From: Phallus indusiatus
Lineage: Eukaryota; Basidiomycota; Agaricomycetes; Phallales; Phallaceae
Direction: 5' to 3'
DNA length: 64,000 bases
Assembly (NCBI GenBank): GCA_027605045.1
Contig: JAQFWX010000104.1
Span: 55,089 to 119,088 of the forward strand
How positions within the stretch are numbered: position 1 is the first letter of the stretch; every line of letters starts with the position of its first letter. Shown in pieces: positions 21,388-31,969 of the stretch. The notes under the pieces are model-generated. The model was not told the origin of the DNA, did no database searches, and worked only from the letters and a program-made list of their open reading frames with translations. Made by a program: the position numbers and the translations under genes.

Positions 21388-23032
21388 ATGCTGACAGCAT
21401 ATTCCTTACTTTTCACCCTCTGCATTGGGAGTCTTGCAGTCTGCAAACTTGACTTGCGTGCTTTGGACAAAACACCGTCCGCCTCGCACTCTGTGGAACT
21501 GACCTCACGTTTCACCTCTGATGGCCTTCAGGGACTGGGCGGCCATGATATTGTCAAAATGGATCAACGACGTGCCAAGCAGTTACTGGGTAATAAACCC
21601 AAGGAAGTTCCGATGATAAATTCGGTAAATGCTTCATTTTTCGTTTAACGCTTATCCTCCAGAATAGTGTTCTCGTTAACACCACGCTTTCCCCCTAGTT
21701 CCCGGGGCTTTACATGAATGTGACAGTTGGAGATGGAAGATACTTACTCACTGTTGACACTGGCAGTTCGAATACGTGGGTTGGTGCCAATCAGACGAAT
21801 CCCTACCTTCCTTCGGAGGCTTCCTTAGATACTGGACAAGACGTTAATGTCACGTATGGCTTCGGCAATATCACTGGCCATCAATGTAAGAAATACTCTC
21901 GCCAAACAAATCTATCACGTTATTTTTTTCTAAGTTCTTTTGATTAGTTACCGACATTATGAAGATTCCGGGTATTCCACAGGAGTTTATACAATCTTTT
22001 GGATCAGTAAATTCATCGTTTGGGTTTGACGGTACGTACTAGCGTTCAATTATATTCACGAATTCACAAATATAATTTGAAGGTTTCGACGGTATCCTCG
22101 GTATTGGTCCGCAAATAAATACCATCGGCACTCTGCATCCCAATCTAAACGAGCTTGTTCCTACCGTGACGGACAACTTGTTCAGCAATGGTATAATCAA
22201 ACGAAATATGACAGCTTTTTTCGTACCTCCTGTTATCACAGACACATTGGCACGGGCAGATTTTGGTGGAATAAATACAGAGGGGCTCACTTCGAAGATC
22301 AGCTTTGTCCCGAATTCGAAAGCTTCTAACGTCAATGGTTTCTGGGCTGTTAATCAATCAATCACGTAAGAATGTACGCACATTACAACTAACGTTCAAT
22401 TCAACATGCTGTTCTAGAATTGGTGAAGGGAGACATGAAGTAACGTTAAGCAAAGAAGGGCAGGGTATAATAGACAGTGGTGAGTTTGTTCAAATTAAAA
22501 ACGCCCCCCTCTTCATTCTATGTATACATAGGGTCAACTCTGTTGCAGTTAGAGACAAGCGCATTTAAAAGCTACACCAAATCAGTTGGTGCTGTGCTCG
22601 ACAACGACACGGGTTTACTAAGGGTCGATGATCTCAGTCTATTGAAAAGCATGTTTTTCCATATTGGAGACGTACGCTCACGATCTTTCGTGGTAGTTTT
22701 CGAGTTCCTGAGTCATTTTTTTTAGCGAAAATACGAATTCACGCCCGATGCCCAAAAATTGCCTCGATTGCTCAATGTTCCACTTGGTGGTGTGGAGAAT
22801 GCGACATATCTCATCATCGGTGATATTGGTGACGCCGGTTTAGGCAAAGCTTCTATAAACGGATGGTCATGGACGTACGTGATCCCCCCTTTTTTTCTTT
22901 TTATTCATTTCCGCTAAGCATTATTCTCTCATTGTAACATGCAGCCAACGCTTCTATTCTGTGTTCGATGGTGATAACCTCGCGATGGGATTTGCGGATA
23001 CAAATTTTACTCACGCAATCCTTAATGGTTAG
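21388..23032 (+). CDS. Aspartic protease copy 3, intact catalytic motifs
   Basis: Exons: 21388-21624, 21699-21885, 21948-22031, 22083-22365, 22418-22479, 22532-22671, 22726-22874 and 22945-23032, giving 409 residues with canonical splice borders. It has a signal peptide (LLFTLCIGSLAVC), a propeptide, first motif DTGSSNTW (Asp99) and second motif IDSGSTL (Asp283). The flap reads TYGFGNITG where copies 1 and 2 have TYGSGNFTG. The conserved Tyr remains, but Ser to Phe next to it could change substrate preference. This is the only member of the array with both catalytic motifs standard. Its promoter carries a MITE and an LTR-like insertion about 600-1070 and 400-585 bases before the ATG, which could change its expression. 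Confidence 0.85.
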
Positions 23033-23405
23033 GCCGGTTAGGGGTGATTGTTTAAATAATGCTCTGTTGAGAACAGGTTTAGCAATCGCAGCTCTTTTTT
23101 TGTGGTTTACTCCCGTAAAACACACCTGGCTCAATAGTGTGTTTTGTGGAGCCATCATCTTTTGAACCATCCGAACTTAATATCGTATTTATGACCAGTA
23201 GTTACATTATTTTTATTAGTTGATGTGTATTTATTATCTAACCTCGAACAAACCAATCGTTCAAGCTTGAAGTTTGGAAACACGCTCAATTGAAAATGAA
23301 CCTACATAAATTTTTCTGACTCTTTGTTGTCTTAGATTCGTAACGAATCTTATCTCAATGGTTTGGGTTGATTGGCCGCGTGCCTGTATATTTGACAGTA
23401 CCACC

Positions 23406-25179
23406 AAAATCCTCGTTTGTGTCAATGGTAGTTATAATACCGGTGAAGGCGGACCGTGAGCGGACCACCTGATTGTGAATTATGAAATACTATATACAGT
23501 TTAGTCATAGAAACTCAGATTCCCGCGAGCAGCACAATAAATACTGTTACCAAAGGTCCGATCAAACATACTCAATGGATCAGCCCGTGTTCTGAAAACA
23601 GAGTTGCGCTTAGTAACGGAATTACGATTGCCTTAGAATTCGATGGCGAGGACGTTTTCATCCCCAAGTTATTAAAACTGAACATCAATACAAGAAGATT
23701 AATGATAATAAAACTCGATAGGAGCTCTGAACAAAGAACATGACAGGTGTCCTCTATATCACGATGTCCTAGTCATACTGCGGAATGTACAACCTCTGAA
23801 ATTTCAATAGCAATTCACCGGTCATACATTAAATATACATATATCAAATATAGTGGACATATATACCCTCACTCGGGCAGTTGAACAATTCGGCCCCTGT
23901 TTTTTGAATTCAAAGAAGTCGAAGGTAAGTGTTGAACAGCCACAACAGACAAATAATGTCAGTTCCTGTAAATTATTATCACCATGACATGCCTTTTTGA
24001 AAAGATGTCCGACCCGGGTTGATACGTATAACGAATTTGGAATATGAAGACGTGGATGTAGATATAAACCATATTTCTCTAGCAGCAGATAGAACTTGAA
24101 TTTTTAAGTAATGCGCATCAGCAAAAGCATTCGTTCAGGCCCCTCACGTCTATGGTGTTCGTATGGACCGACGAACCAGGGACCAAAAAAAAGAAGGGCA
24201 TCATGACAATGGTTCTAGATAACAATTCATGATGAGGTCGGCAACGTCACTGGGAACTCAAGATAAAAATGACCTTTTGTGTTCATATGGATACAAGTGG
24301 TCTCTTTGAATTCCATAATGACGTAGGTATGTATGTCGCGAGCGTAGTCATCAGGTTGCAATTGCACGATTTATCGATGGAGCGAAAGAATTGTCGAATC
24401 TTTTTGCAGCCGGCAGAAGATTAATTCAAAAACCAAGGTGATAAATCAACGCGAATGAGATAGCCAATGAAATGGAACCGAGGTAGTCACAAGCACGAGG
24501 CACGTTGGTGGCAAGACAGGGTCCTTTCAACGGTTTCGCCGGCCACTTTTTGAGTTGACAGTCACGAAACTTCTTCTGCGTGTATATGTATTTGAATTGA
24601 ATAATCTATCTGTATCTATAGATAGATATATGATATGGGTCCAATCGAAAAGAGAGCGTAATTGCCGTGGGCGGTGCGCTAGGTAGAACGACATGACGAT
24701 TCTTTGCAGACGGCGGCGCAACGTCCTTTTCGTCGACGAAAACAGCCTCAACGTAAGAAAGCACAGAAAATATCAAGACAGACCACTAGTGTGACGATCT
24801 GCCATGTGGGTTTTTAAGTAAAGATTGCTTTGTAATTCGCTGAGGGTGCAGACGGAGTGCCGTGGATTTGGAATGCAGAAACCAGTACATGGTACTTAAG
24901 CCACCCGCTCCAGTGGCTCCTCGCTGCTTTTCTTCTTCCCACTGCGCGACCGAACAAATGCGATGTCCTCAATCCTGACAACAAGATTCAACGGTAAATT
25001 TGATGGGCCATATGAGCGGAATACTATGTCAGCTGCTTCAAACTCCGCTTGGAGTCAGCCGACATCTGTTTGTTGTTTGGCCATTGTCGCCACTGCCAAA
25101 CTAATACGTATAAATCTAAATGGGCTTTTCTCGTTTATTCTCAGTCTTCAACTTCAACACCCCACCATAATAATTCATC
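23406..25179. other. Intergenic region without a supported gene
   Basis: About 1.8 kb after the protease array. It contains a small perfect-to-near-perfect hairpin near 24604-24627 (ATCTATCTGTATCTATAGATAGAT) but no recognisable gene, splice chain or RNA. The last 200 bases are probably the promoter of the F-box gene at 25180. Confidence 0.5.
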
Positions 25180-26886
25180 ATGACTGCTGCTCTTTCTCCA
25201 ACACGATATTTTCCATCACTTACACCTCGCAATGCAGTGCATACATTCTCATGTTCTTCTGCTGCAATGCAAGTCGACAGTCGAGACAACAGCCATTACG
25301 GCGACAATGACGATGACGACGATCTCATCGCTCTAAACGCCAAAATCGCCGCGCTTCAATCTCAACTGGCGTTCTTGCAAACAAAACGTCATGCTCTGAT
25401 CCAGAAGCACATCCTGCGTGCTTTGACTCCACCGTCTGACGACAGACCGAGCTTACCGCCCCCAGCGCGTCTCGCGCCGGAACTGTGGGGATACATCTTC
25501 GAACTTGCTCTCGCTGCGAATCAAGATTCCTCATCATCTTCGCCTTCAAATTCTACTTTACTCTCTGTTGCAAGCGTATGCAAACGATGGCGCTCAGTCG
25601 CACACTCAACGCCCCAGCTGTGGACAAATGTTGTGCTTACCATGCGACAGACGAATTCCTACTCGTCTCCTGATTCTATCAATGATTTTGTATCTCTCTT
25701 GACGAGCTGGTTACCTCGCTCTGGGGCCCTGCCTTTCCACCTGTACATCCTCGATTCCCCTCCAAGTATCTACACCAGAAAACCCCAGGATCTTGTGGTC
25801 GATCTCTCGATATGTAGGCAGAACGTTCTGTTCCAGCAAGCTATCGAGACTCTTTCCAATCATTTGGAAAGATGTGGATCTATACGAGTGGATGAAGGCA
25901 TGACGGACATCTGGAATATTCTCTTCTCAGGTCTACGGTCGCTATCTGCCCCTCTCGTAGCACCTAATCTACATGCAATGTGTATCAGCTACGCTATTCC
26001 CGCTCCTCGCATGACCCCTGGGACGTCTCTTCACTCGCTTGATCTGACGTCCCGAAAGCTCCACCTACCGTCTCTTCATACGCTCGCCATCACATCACCT
26101 ATGGCTATTCCGACCTTAACCGGCCTCTCCATCGATTACTCTCAGCTTCGGGTTCTCAAATGGCGAAGCCGAGGATCCTTCTATGGTCCACCAGCAATTA
26201 CCGCCCTAACAGCCCTCCTCGCCGAATGCATCAACCTCGAGGAATGCGAGATAGACCAATTACCAACGTCGCACCGCTCGCCTTCAAATCCGATAACCCT
26301 GCCTTACCTAAAGAAGCTTGACATCAAGTTCACTCTCTCCGATGATCCAAACGTTTTGCTTTCGATTATTAATGCTCCGGAACTTGAGCATTTGATATTG
26401 GAACAGACGTTACCTATAGGTCACGTTCTTGGATTATCCGGTGCAGTTTCCCAGTTCCTGCGCGCAGGTGCCATTGCCAATACCAGTGCCCACGCCGGTG
26501 CCTCAACTTCTTCCTCGCATGGCCTGCGTAGCCTTACCTTAACTGGCTTGATTATGAATGAATCGGACGTGACCTTACTCCAGGCCCTCGATCATCCCCA
26601 ATCATCTCATATTGATCTCGAGCTTACATTCAGAAGATGCTTCTTGAACGACGCTTTTGTCTATTGTTTACGGGATGTTCTAAGCTCAGCAGAGTCGACG
26701 CCAATGCCAGCGCAGTCGGCCCCGCTGTCCAGATTAACGAACTTGACGTTACAATCAACCGCGTGTAATTTACACATATTGAATGGTGTCCATCACAGGA
26801 TTCAATTAGAAACTGTAAGCGATTCTTCTTTCTTTAATCCCGTTTTTCATTTCTTTCTCTCCTTCCCCCAAATGGGATCTCAATGA
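25180..26886 (+). CDS. F-box protein with N-terminal coiled coil and LRR-like body
   Basis: Likely a substrate adaptor of an SCF ubiquitin ligase. A single long frame of 568 residues begins at the ATG at 25180; a second ATG at 25267 is possible. Residues about 45-75 (ALNAKIAALQSQLAFLQTKR) form the short coiled coil that usually precedes the F-box in this mushroom family. The F-box is at about 94-150 (LAPELWGYIFELAL...SVCKRWRSVAHSTPQLWTNV). Residues 260-540 show irregular leucine-rich repeats. The 3' end may differ: a GTAAGC donor at 26814 with an acceptor near 26904 would replace the last 24 residues by a 19-residue tail ending near 26961. The family is large and the target unknown. Confidence 0.8.
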   Translation: MTAALSPTRYFPSLTPRNAVHTFSCSSAAMQVDSRDNSHYGDNDDDDDLIALNAKIAALQSQLAFLQTKRHALIQKHILRALTPPSDDRPSLPPPARLAPELWGYIFELALAANQDSSSSSPSNSTLLSVASVCKRWRSVAHSTPQLWTNVVLTMRQTNSYSSPDSINDFVSLLTSWLPRSGALPFHLYILDSPPSIYTRKPQDLVVDLSICRQNVLFQQAIETLSNHLERCGSIRVDEGMTDIWNILFSGLRSLSAPLVAPNLHAMCISYAIPAPRMTPGTSLHSLDLTSRKLHLPSLHTLAITSPMAIPTLTGLSIDYSQLRVLKWRSRGSFYGPPAITALTALLAECINLEECEIDQLPTSHRSPSNPITLPYLKKLDIKFTLSDDPNVLLSIINAPELEHLILEQTLPIGHVLGLSGAVSQFLRAGAIANTSAHAGASTSSSHGLRSLTLTGLIMNESDVTLLQALDHPQSSHIDLELTFRRCFLNDAFVYCLRDVLSSAESTPMPAQSAPLSRLTNLTLQSTACNLHILNGVHHRIQLETVSDSSFFNPVFHFFLSFPQMGSQ

Positions 26887-28313
26887 TTCCATATTGAGAT
26901 TACATATATGCGCATGCATTCTTCTTCATACTCCTACTTCGGCTTTTTCCCGAGATAACGATCGTTTTTGCCATTTGATTAAAACCATCTCCACAATTTG
27001 AATCTCCAAACGCCTTTTCTTTTTGCCTTCATTTGCCATTCAAAAACTTCTCGTGTATACTTTATCTTTTTTCTAATTCTTCTTTTTTCCCATAAACACA
27101 GATAAACCCACGACGGTGAATTTCCCAATTGAAAGAAGGACCAATGACGACGACGCGACAACAGAAAAAAAGGGTTGTTTGATTCTTTATCCCAGGGCCT
27201 TTTTTTCCCTATTCTCCGATACGGGGAACACATCCAACTTTTGATTCGCGGAGTCAAAAAAAGGTTTTTGATTTCTCTTCAAACGAGAAAGACCCTAATG
27301 AAGCCCCGTGATTCGGTGAAATTCAAATGACATATCAAGGTCATTGCTCACATCGTGAGCCGTGAAATTTTCTTAATTTATTCGATTGACACCGGGCTGG
27401 TTTTTTGTTTTTCCCTTTTCAATAATTGCCGATCGGCTTCTCTTTTTCATGTTTTTTTTACTATATACTCTCGCTACCTCCCCACTTAGTACCTTTTAAT
27501 TCTCATGATACCCCGGATCTGGTCATTTCTTTTCACTGACGCTTATGTTTATATCTGCCACGATGGTCAGATCCGAACTCGTGGACTCCAACAAATTACA
27601 CGGGCACGTTTTTTCTCTCTCTGCATGTGTATGTTTGTGTGCCTTGCACTTGACCAGAAAGAGATCCGAATTTGCGGATCTTGTCTCTTGATTGTCCTAT
27701 CGACGTCAACGTAGTTTCAGCACGAGACTTCTGACATTCTATGGTCCCTTTCGATTGTTTGGTTGGTTTTTTTTTTGGAAGCCTTGGCAGTTTTAATTGG
27801 TGGAATGTAGTGGGCACTACGATTTCCCGAGTTCTTTTTTATTGGATTCCTTTGAAAAATAATTTTTCCTAAAAGGCTGATATTCCCACCTCATTGCCTG
27901 GAATTCCCCACTCTATGTATTGTACTTGTGAATATCTATTTTCTCTTCTACTTATTTTGTTTATTTCGCTGTCCTGGTAATTTCTTTTGCTGTACACTTC
28001 TGTATACATATGCAACTCGTTGCGTTGGCCATTGTTATTAATACATTACTGCTTTCCGGGTTATTTTATTCTCCTTTATAAATATAATATAACTCTGAAA
28101 CACAGGCATAAATGAAATTGAAAGCAATGTCTGCCGGTTCTTCCCCGGCTAGTGTTCACAGAATCACAAGAGCGCTCATATGGATTAGGTTCGCCCAATC
28201 ACGAGCAAGAACGTCTTTAGCACGCATATATATGCAATAAAATGATAAATCTACATACGTAGAACCGCCAAAAACGAATTACATTTGTTATGAACGAAAG
28301 GAAAATTAAAAAT
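26887..28313. other. T-rich intergenic region
   Basis: About 1.4 kb, rich in T runs, between the 3' ends of two convergent genes. No coding frame, repeat or RNA gene is supported. From about 28196 the sequence is shared with the 3' flank of the second reductase, including the palindrome GCATATATATGC. Confidence 0.5.
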
Positions 28314-29526
28314 CTATTTATTTCTGGAAGGATAAACAATATCAGAACCACCTCCATAAAACTCCTTTGCGAACTCTTCCAAATTGGAGGGTTTGAAACT
28401 ATCGGGATACAGCGCGCGGGCATCTAGATATCCCAGTTTCTTCGCTACTTCAACTGTATTTTCGCCATCTACGAACATAATGTGATGAGCAACGTGCGTG
28501 GTTTCCATTCCGAGAGTTACACGGGACGGAGCGAGCTCATAATTCTTTTGAGCTTCTTCGAGTCGGTTGAAATATTCTTCAGCAGTAATCTATCAGTAAT
28601 AATGCGATATGATATATATAGAGTGTGTGTGAGTCACTCGTGCACGAAAACGGTCGTCGTCGTAAGACTTACGAAAACCCTCTTAGAGCGCATAGTTTTC
28701 CCTTCTTTCGAAACTTTTTCAGCAACATCGTAAACATCATTCAAAGAAACTTCATCTCCACAGCCAAACACCTCTTGATTGAGTGTTCGAGGGTCGTCGA
28801 GCACGAGTGCGACTAAGCGGCCTATATCAGCGCGACAAGTGACCGCGGTTTTGACATCCCCAGTCCCAATAAACCAATACGAGCGTTCAGCTAAAAAGCC
28901 TTGATCTGAAGATGGGTATGGAAGGATGAGATCCATCCACCACCCAACATTGATGTATGTGTAAGGAAGGTTGAGTTGCTCTACGAGTGTGCGTATTTCA
29001 ATTTGCTATCAAGTTTAAGGTGAATGAACATTTCAATCCGGTCTTAGAAGTAAGTTACCTTCTTCAAAACCGAACTTCTCCTTGCAATATCACCCTTTAA
29101 ATGAACAATCGCAAATTCAGAGGGAACGACACGTTTGATACTCTTACACCTCGATGCCGCCACAAGAATCTTCTTCTGAGTGTCGATAATAAGACTTGAC
29201 ACCATAATAATGAGTATTTCTATCCCTTCAAGAACTCGGATTTCAAGTTCCTCTACGCTGTCTTCGATTATATCTCCCGATCGGATATGAGCTCCTTGCT
29301 GTTTAAGCTGCAAAATTCGAGGTTTGTTTTCTGATCCTGGACGACATAGCAGGATGACATTCTAAAGGAGCATTATCAAAACGCTAAATCAGTAATGGCC
29401 CTAATTCAGAAAAAGGGAACGTACAAATTTGCCAGACTCAAGTAGGGCAGATGAAACCGGAAATCCAGTATTACCACTACTCCCAACCACTAACACAGTA
29501 GGTTTCAGGTTGGATGAAGAAGACAT
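28314..29526 (-). CDS. NmrA-like/isoflavone-reductase-like NAD(P)-binding protein, copy A
   Basis: A member of the atypical short-chain dehydrogenase (NmrA/isoflavone reductase) family, either a small-molecule NADPH reductase or a redox-sensing regulator. Four exons (29526-29425, 29361-29059, 29005-28673 and 28589-28314), all phase 0, give 337 residues. The Rossmann dinucleotide motif VGSSGNTGFPV is at about residues 13-23, and a basic position after the second strand (LLCRPGSEN) suits NADPH. VVPSEFAI at about 113 and the substrate-side stretch YINVGWWMDLILPYPSS are typical of the family. No signal peptide, so cytosolic. Copy B at 30459-31683 is nearly identical with the same introns. The substrate cannot be deduced. 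Confidence 0.85.
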
Positions 29527-29566
29527 CAATGAGATTATTTGTTGAGTTTCATCTTTCGTTGCACCT

Positions 29567-29576
29567 CCCTTTTATA
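29567..29576 (-). promoter_or_regulatory. TATA box of reductase copy A
   Basis: TATAAAAGGG on the minus strand, about 40 bases before the ATG at 29526. The same box occurs at the same place in copy B. Confidence 0.65.
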
Positions 29577-30029
29577 CACTCAGATAGCACAAAGATATCC
29601 GATGATGCCTTGACCCCAGAAGCTGTGACGTCAACTGAGATCAAATGGCATGTCTCCCAGTGCCGTCGGTCGACGCGTCACCCTCACCGCTCAATCCTAC
29701 ATGTTCTTTTTTTTCTACTATAACCATATTAATATCAATAAGGAAATTGTGGAATTACAGCGATCAATAAATCAATCAATCTCCCAGGCCAAGTCTGTTC
29801 GCTTACTCTTTTTAAACGATACAGCTTACAGGCACTTTCCTTTTTTAGTCCAGTGTTGCACATTTTGGGTAAAAACGTCGGGAAACCCGAACAATTCGGG
29901 TCTCGAGTCCGTTCGAGGTGATGTCATGTTTCACGGTTTTGACACATCAAGTTTAGGTCATACTAATTCACATGCATATTAGATCAAATACAAGGTATAA
30001 TACATAGCGAGTGCTAAAACTCTAGATTT
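29577..30029. other. Intergenic, reductase A upstream region
   Basis: Apart from about 200 bases (29650-29870) that are absent from the sister unit, this stretch is duplicated upstream of copy B. Shared sequence includes GAGGTGATGTCATGTTTCACG near 29917 and 31850. The extra 200 bases show no clear target duplication or terminal repeats. No gene is supported. Confidence 0.5.
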
Positions 30030-30345
30030 TTAGTACGGTATTCCATTTGCTGCGAGTGCATTTCCGAGGAAAACGCACAAATCGAAATCGCTCTCAAAAC
30101 GATTAAAAAATTCAATCTTATACCCTGGAATTCTGCGTATCTCTATCGAGTTGCGATTTCCAGGAATAACCATGTCGGGAGAACAGATGAAATCCCGCAA
30201 AAATTCTATATACGATTTGACAAAAGCCCAGACTTCAAAATAAAATCCTATCACTCTCAAAGGCTTTCTAAAAATCACAGAAAGGAACAGTCCGAGCAGC
30301 AGCCTCTGGTTCTTGACCGTGACATACCGCGTGTTTGCGAAAATG
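30030..30345 (-). pseudogene. Stranded 3' end of an F-box gene
   Basis: About 100 codons, in frame to a stop at 30030-30032, match the C-terminal part of the intact F-box protein at 31970-33668 (shared RLLLGLFLSVI, FLRDFICSPDM, PGNRNSIE and final NGIPY). Upstream of about 30345 the match ends abruptly at the duplication junction, so there is no start, F-box or promoter. The frame is undamaged, consistent with a recent event. Confidence 0.8.
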
Positions 30346-30458
30346 ACGAGCAAGAGTGTCTCTAGCACGCATATATATGCAATAAAATAATAAATATACA
30401 TACATAGAACCACCAAAAACGAATCACATTTGTCATAAAGAAAGAAAAATCAAACAAT

Positions 30459-31683
30459 CTAATCGTTTCTGGAAGGATAAAAAATATCAGATCCACCCCC
30501 ATAAAATTCCTTTGCGAACTCTTCCAAATTGGAGGGTTTGAAACTATCGGGATACAAAACGCGCGCATCTAAATATCCCAATTTCTTCGCTACTTCAACT
30601 GTACTTTCGCCATCCACGAAAACAATGTGATGAACAACGTGCATGGTTTCTATTCTGAGCTTTACACGGGACGGAGCGAGCTCATAATTCTTTTGAGCTT
30701 CTTCAAGTCTGTTGAAACATTCTTCAGCAGTAATCTATCAGTAATAGCATGGTATAGTTAATATATAAAAAGTGAGTCGTTCGCACACAAACAAAATCCT
30801 CGTCGTAGAACTTACGAAAACCCTCTTAGATCGCATAGTCTTTCCCTCCTTCGAAATCTTTTCAGCAACATCGTAAACATCATTCAAACAAACTTCATCT
30901 CCACACCCAAAAACCTCTTGATTGAGTGTTCGTGGGTCGTCAAGCACGAGTGCAACTAAACGACCTATATCTGCACGACAAGTGACCGCTGTTTTGACGT
31001 CTCCACTCCCGATAAACAAGTACGAACGTTCGGCTAAGGAGCTTTGGTCCGAAGATGGATATGGAAGGATGAGATCCATCCACCAGCCGACGTTGATGTA
31101 TGTATAAGGAAGGTTGAGTTGTTCTACGAGTGTGCGTATTTCGACTTTCTATTAAGTTCAATAAGGTGAATGAACCTTTCAGTCGGCTCCTAGAAGTCAT
31201 ATAAAGAGGGAAGCTAACCTTCTTAAAAAAAGAGCTTCTCCTTGCAATGTCACCCTTTAAATGAACAATCGCAAATTCAGAAGGAACGACACGTTTGATA
31301 CTCTTACTCCTCGATGCTGCCAAAAGAATCTTCTTCTGAGTGTCGATAATCAGACTTGACACCATAATAATGAGTATTTCTATCTCATCGAGAGCTCGGA
31401 TTTCAAGTTCCTCTACGCTGTCTTCGATTATATCTCCCGATCGGATATGAGCTCCTTGCTGTTTAAGCTGCAAAATTCGAGGCTTGTTTTCTGATCCTGA
31501 ACGGCATAGCAGAATGATATTCTGAAAGTATTTATCAAAAGCTAAACTAGTACCGAATCCGAGGAAGAAAAAGAAACGTACAAATTTTCCAGATTCAAGT
31601 AGGGCAGATGAAACCGGAAAACCAGCATTGCCACTACTTCCGACCACTAGCACAGTCGGTTTCAAATTGAATGAAGAAGACAT
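30459..31683 (-). CDS. NmrA-like/isoflavone-reductase-like protein, copy B
   Basis: Tandem paralogue of the gene at 28314-29526 with the same four-exon structure: 31683-31582, 31521-31219, 31148-30816 and 30734-30459, giving 337 residues. The dinucleotide motif reads VGSSGNAGFPV (Thr to Ala compared with copy A). Other differences are scattered and conservative (e.g. FIGTGDV to FIGSGDV), and no stop or frameshift is present, so both copies look functional. The third intron-exon border and the 3' flank are also conserved. Function as for copy A; substrate unknown. Confidence 0.85.
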
Positions 31684-31720
31684 TGGAGATTATTTATTGG
31701 ATATTTTTTTTGTTGCACCT

Positions 31721-31729
31721 TCCTTTATA
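31721..31729 (-). promoter_or_regulatory. TATA box of reductase copy B
   Basis: TATAAAGGA on the minus strand, about 38 bases before the ATG at 31683, corresponding to TATAAAAGGG of copy A. Confidence 0.6.
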
Positions 31730-31969
31730 CACTCATACAACACATGGATAGACGCCTTGACCTCCGGTAGTTTCGACGTCAACTAACATCAAATGGCAGG
31801 TACAGTCACAAGCGTCGGGAAACCCGAGAAATCGGGCCTCAAATCCGCTCGAGGTGATGTCATGTTTCACGCCTTTGACACATCAAGTTTAGGTCATACT
31901 AATTCACATGTATATTGGATCAAATACAAGGTATAATACATAGCAAGTACTGAAAATTTAAAACATTTT

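Larger units (their letters stand above)
14090..23405. repeat. Tandem array of three aspartic protease units with shared promoters
   Basis: Three direct repeats, each consisting of promoter, eight-exon gene and about 300 bases of 3' flank: unit 1 about 14090-16990, unit 2 about 17000-19740, unit 3 about 19970-23405. The flanks match as well as the exons. For example, CTTATCTCAATG-TTTGGGTTGATTGGC-GCGTGCCTGTATAT occurs after both unit 2 (about 19662) and unit 3 (about 23350). This points to unequal crossing-over. Units 2 and 3 are clearly closer to each other than to unit 1. Confidence 0.85.
28196..31960. repeat. Tandem segmental duplication: reductase gene plus F-box 3' end
   Basis: Unit A (about 28196-30340) and unit B (about 30343-32290, running into the intact F-box gene) contain in the same order a reductase 3' flank, the reductase gene, its promoter and the 3' end of an F-box gene. 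The junction near 30342 switches from F-box coding sequence to reductase 3' flank (CGAGCAAGAGTGTCTCTAGCACGC, compare 28200). Unit A has about 200 additional bases at 29650-29870 that unit B lacks. Confidence 0.8.

Noticed and set aside
24600..24630. Possible transposon end (ATCTATC palindrome)
   Set aside because: A single short hairpin with no second end or target duplication.
23406..25179. A fourth protease unit after the array
   Set aside because: The repeat similarity stops at about 23405. No catalytic motif or exon remnant was found beyond it.
25325..25549. Minus-strand frame within the F-box gene
   Set aside because: Shadow of the 568-codon sense frame, which has a clear F-box domain.
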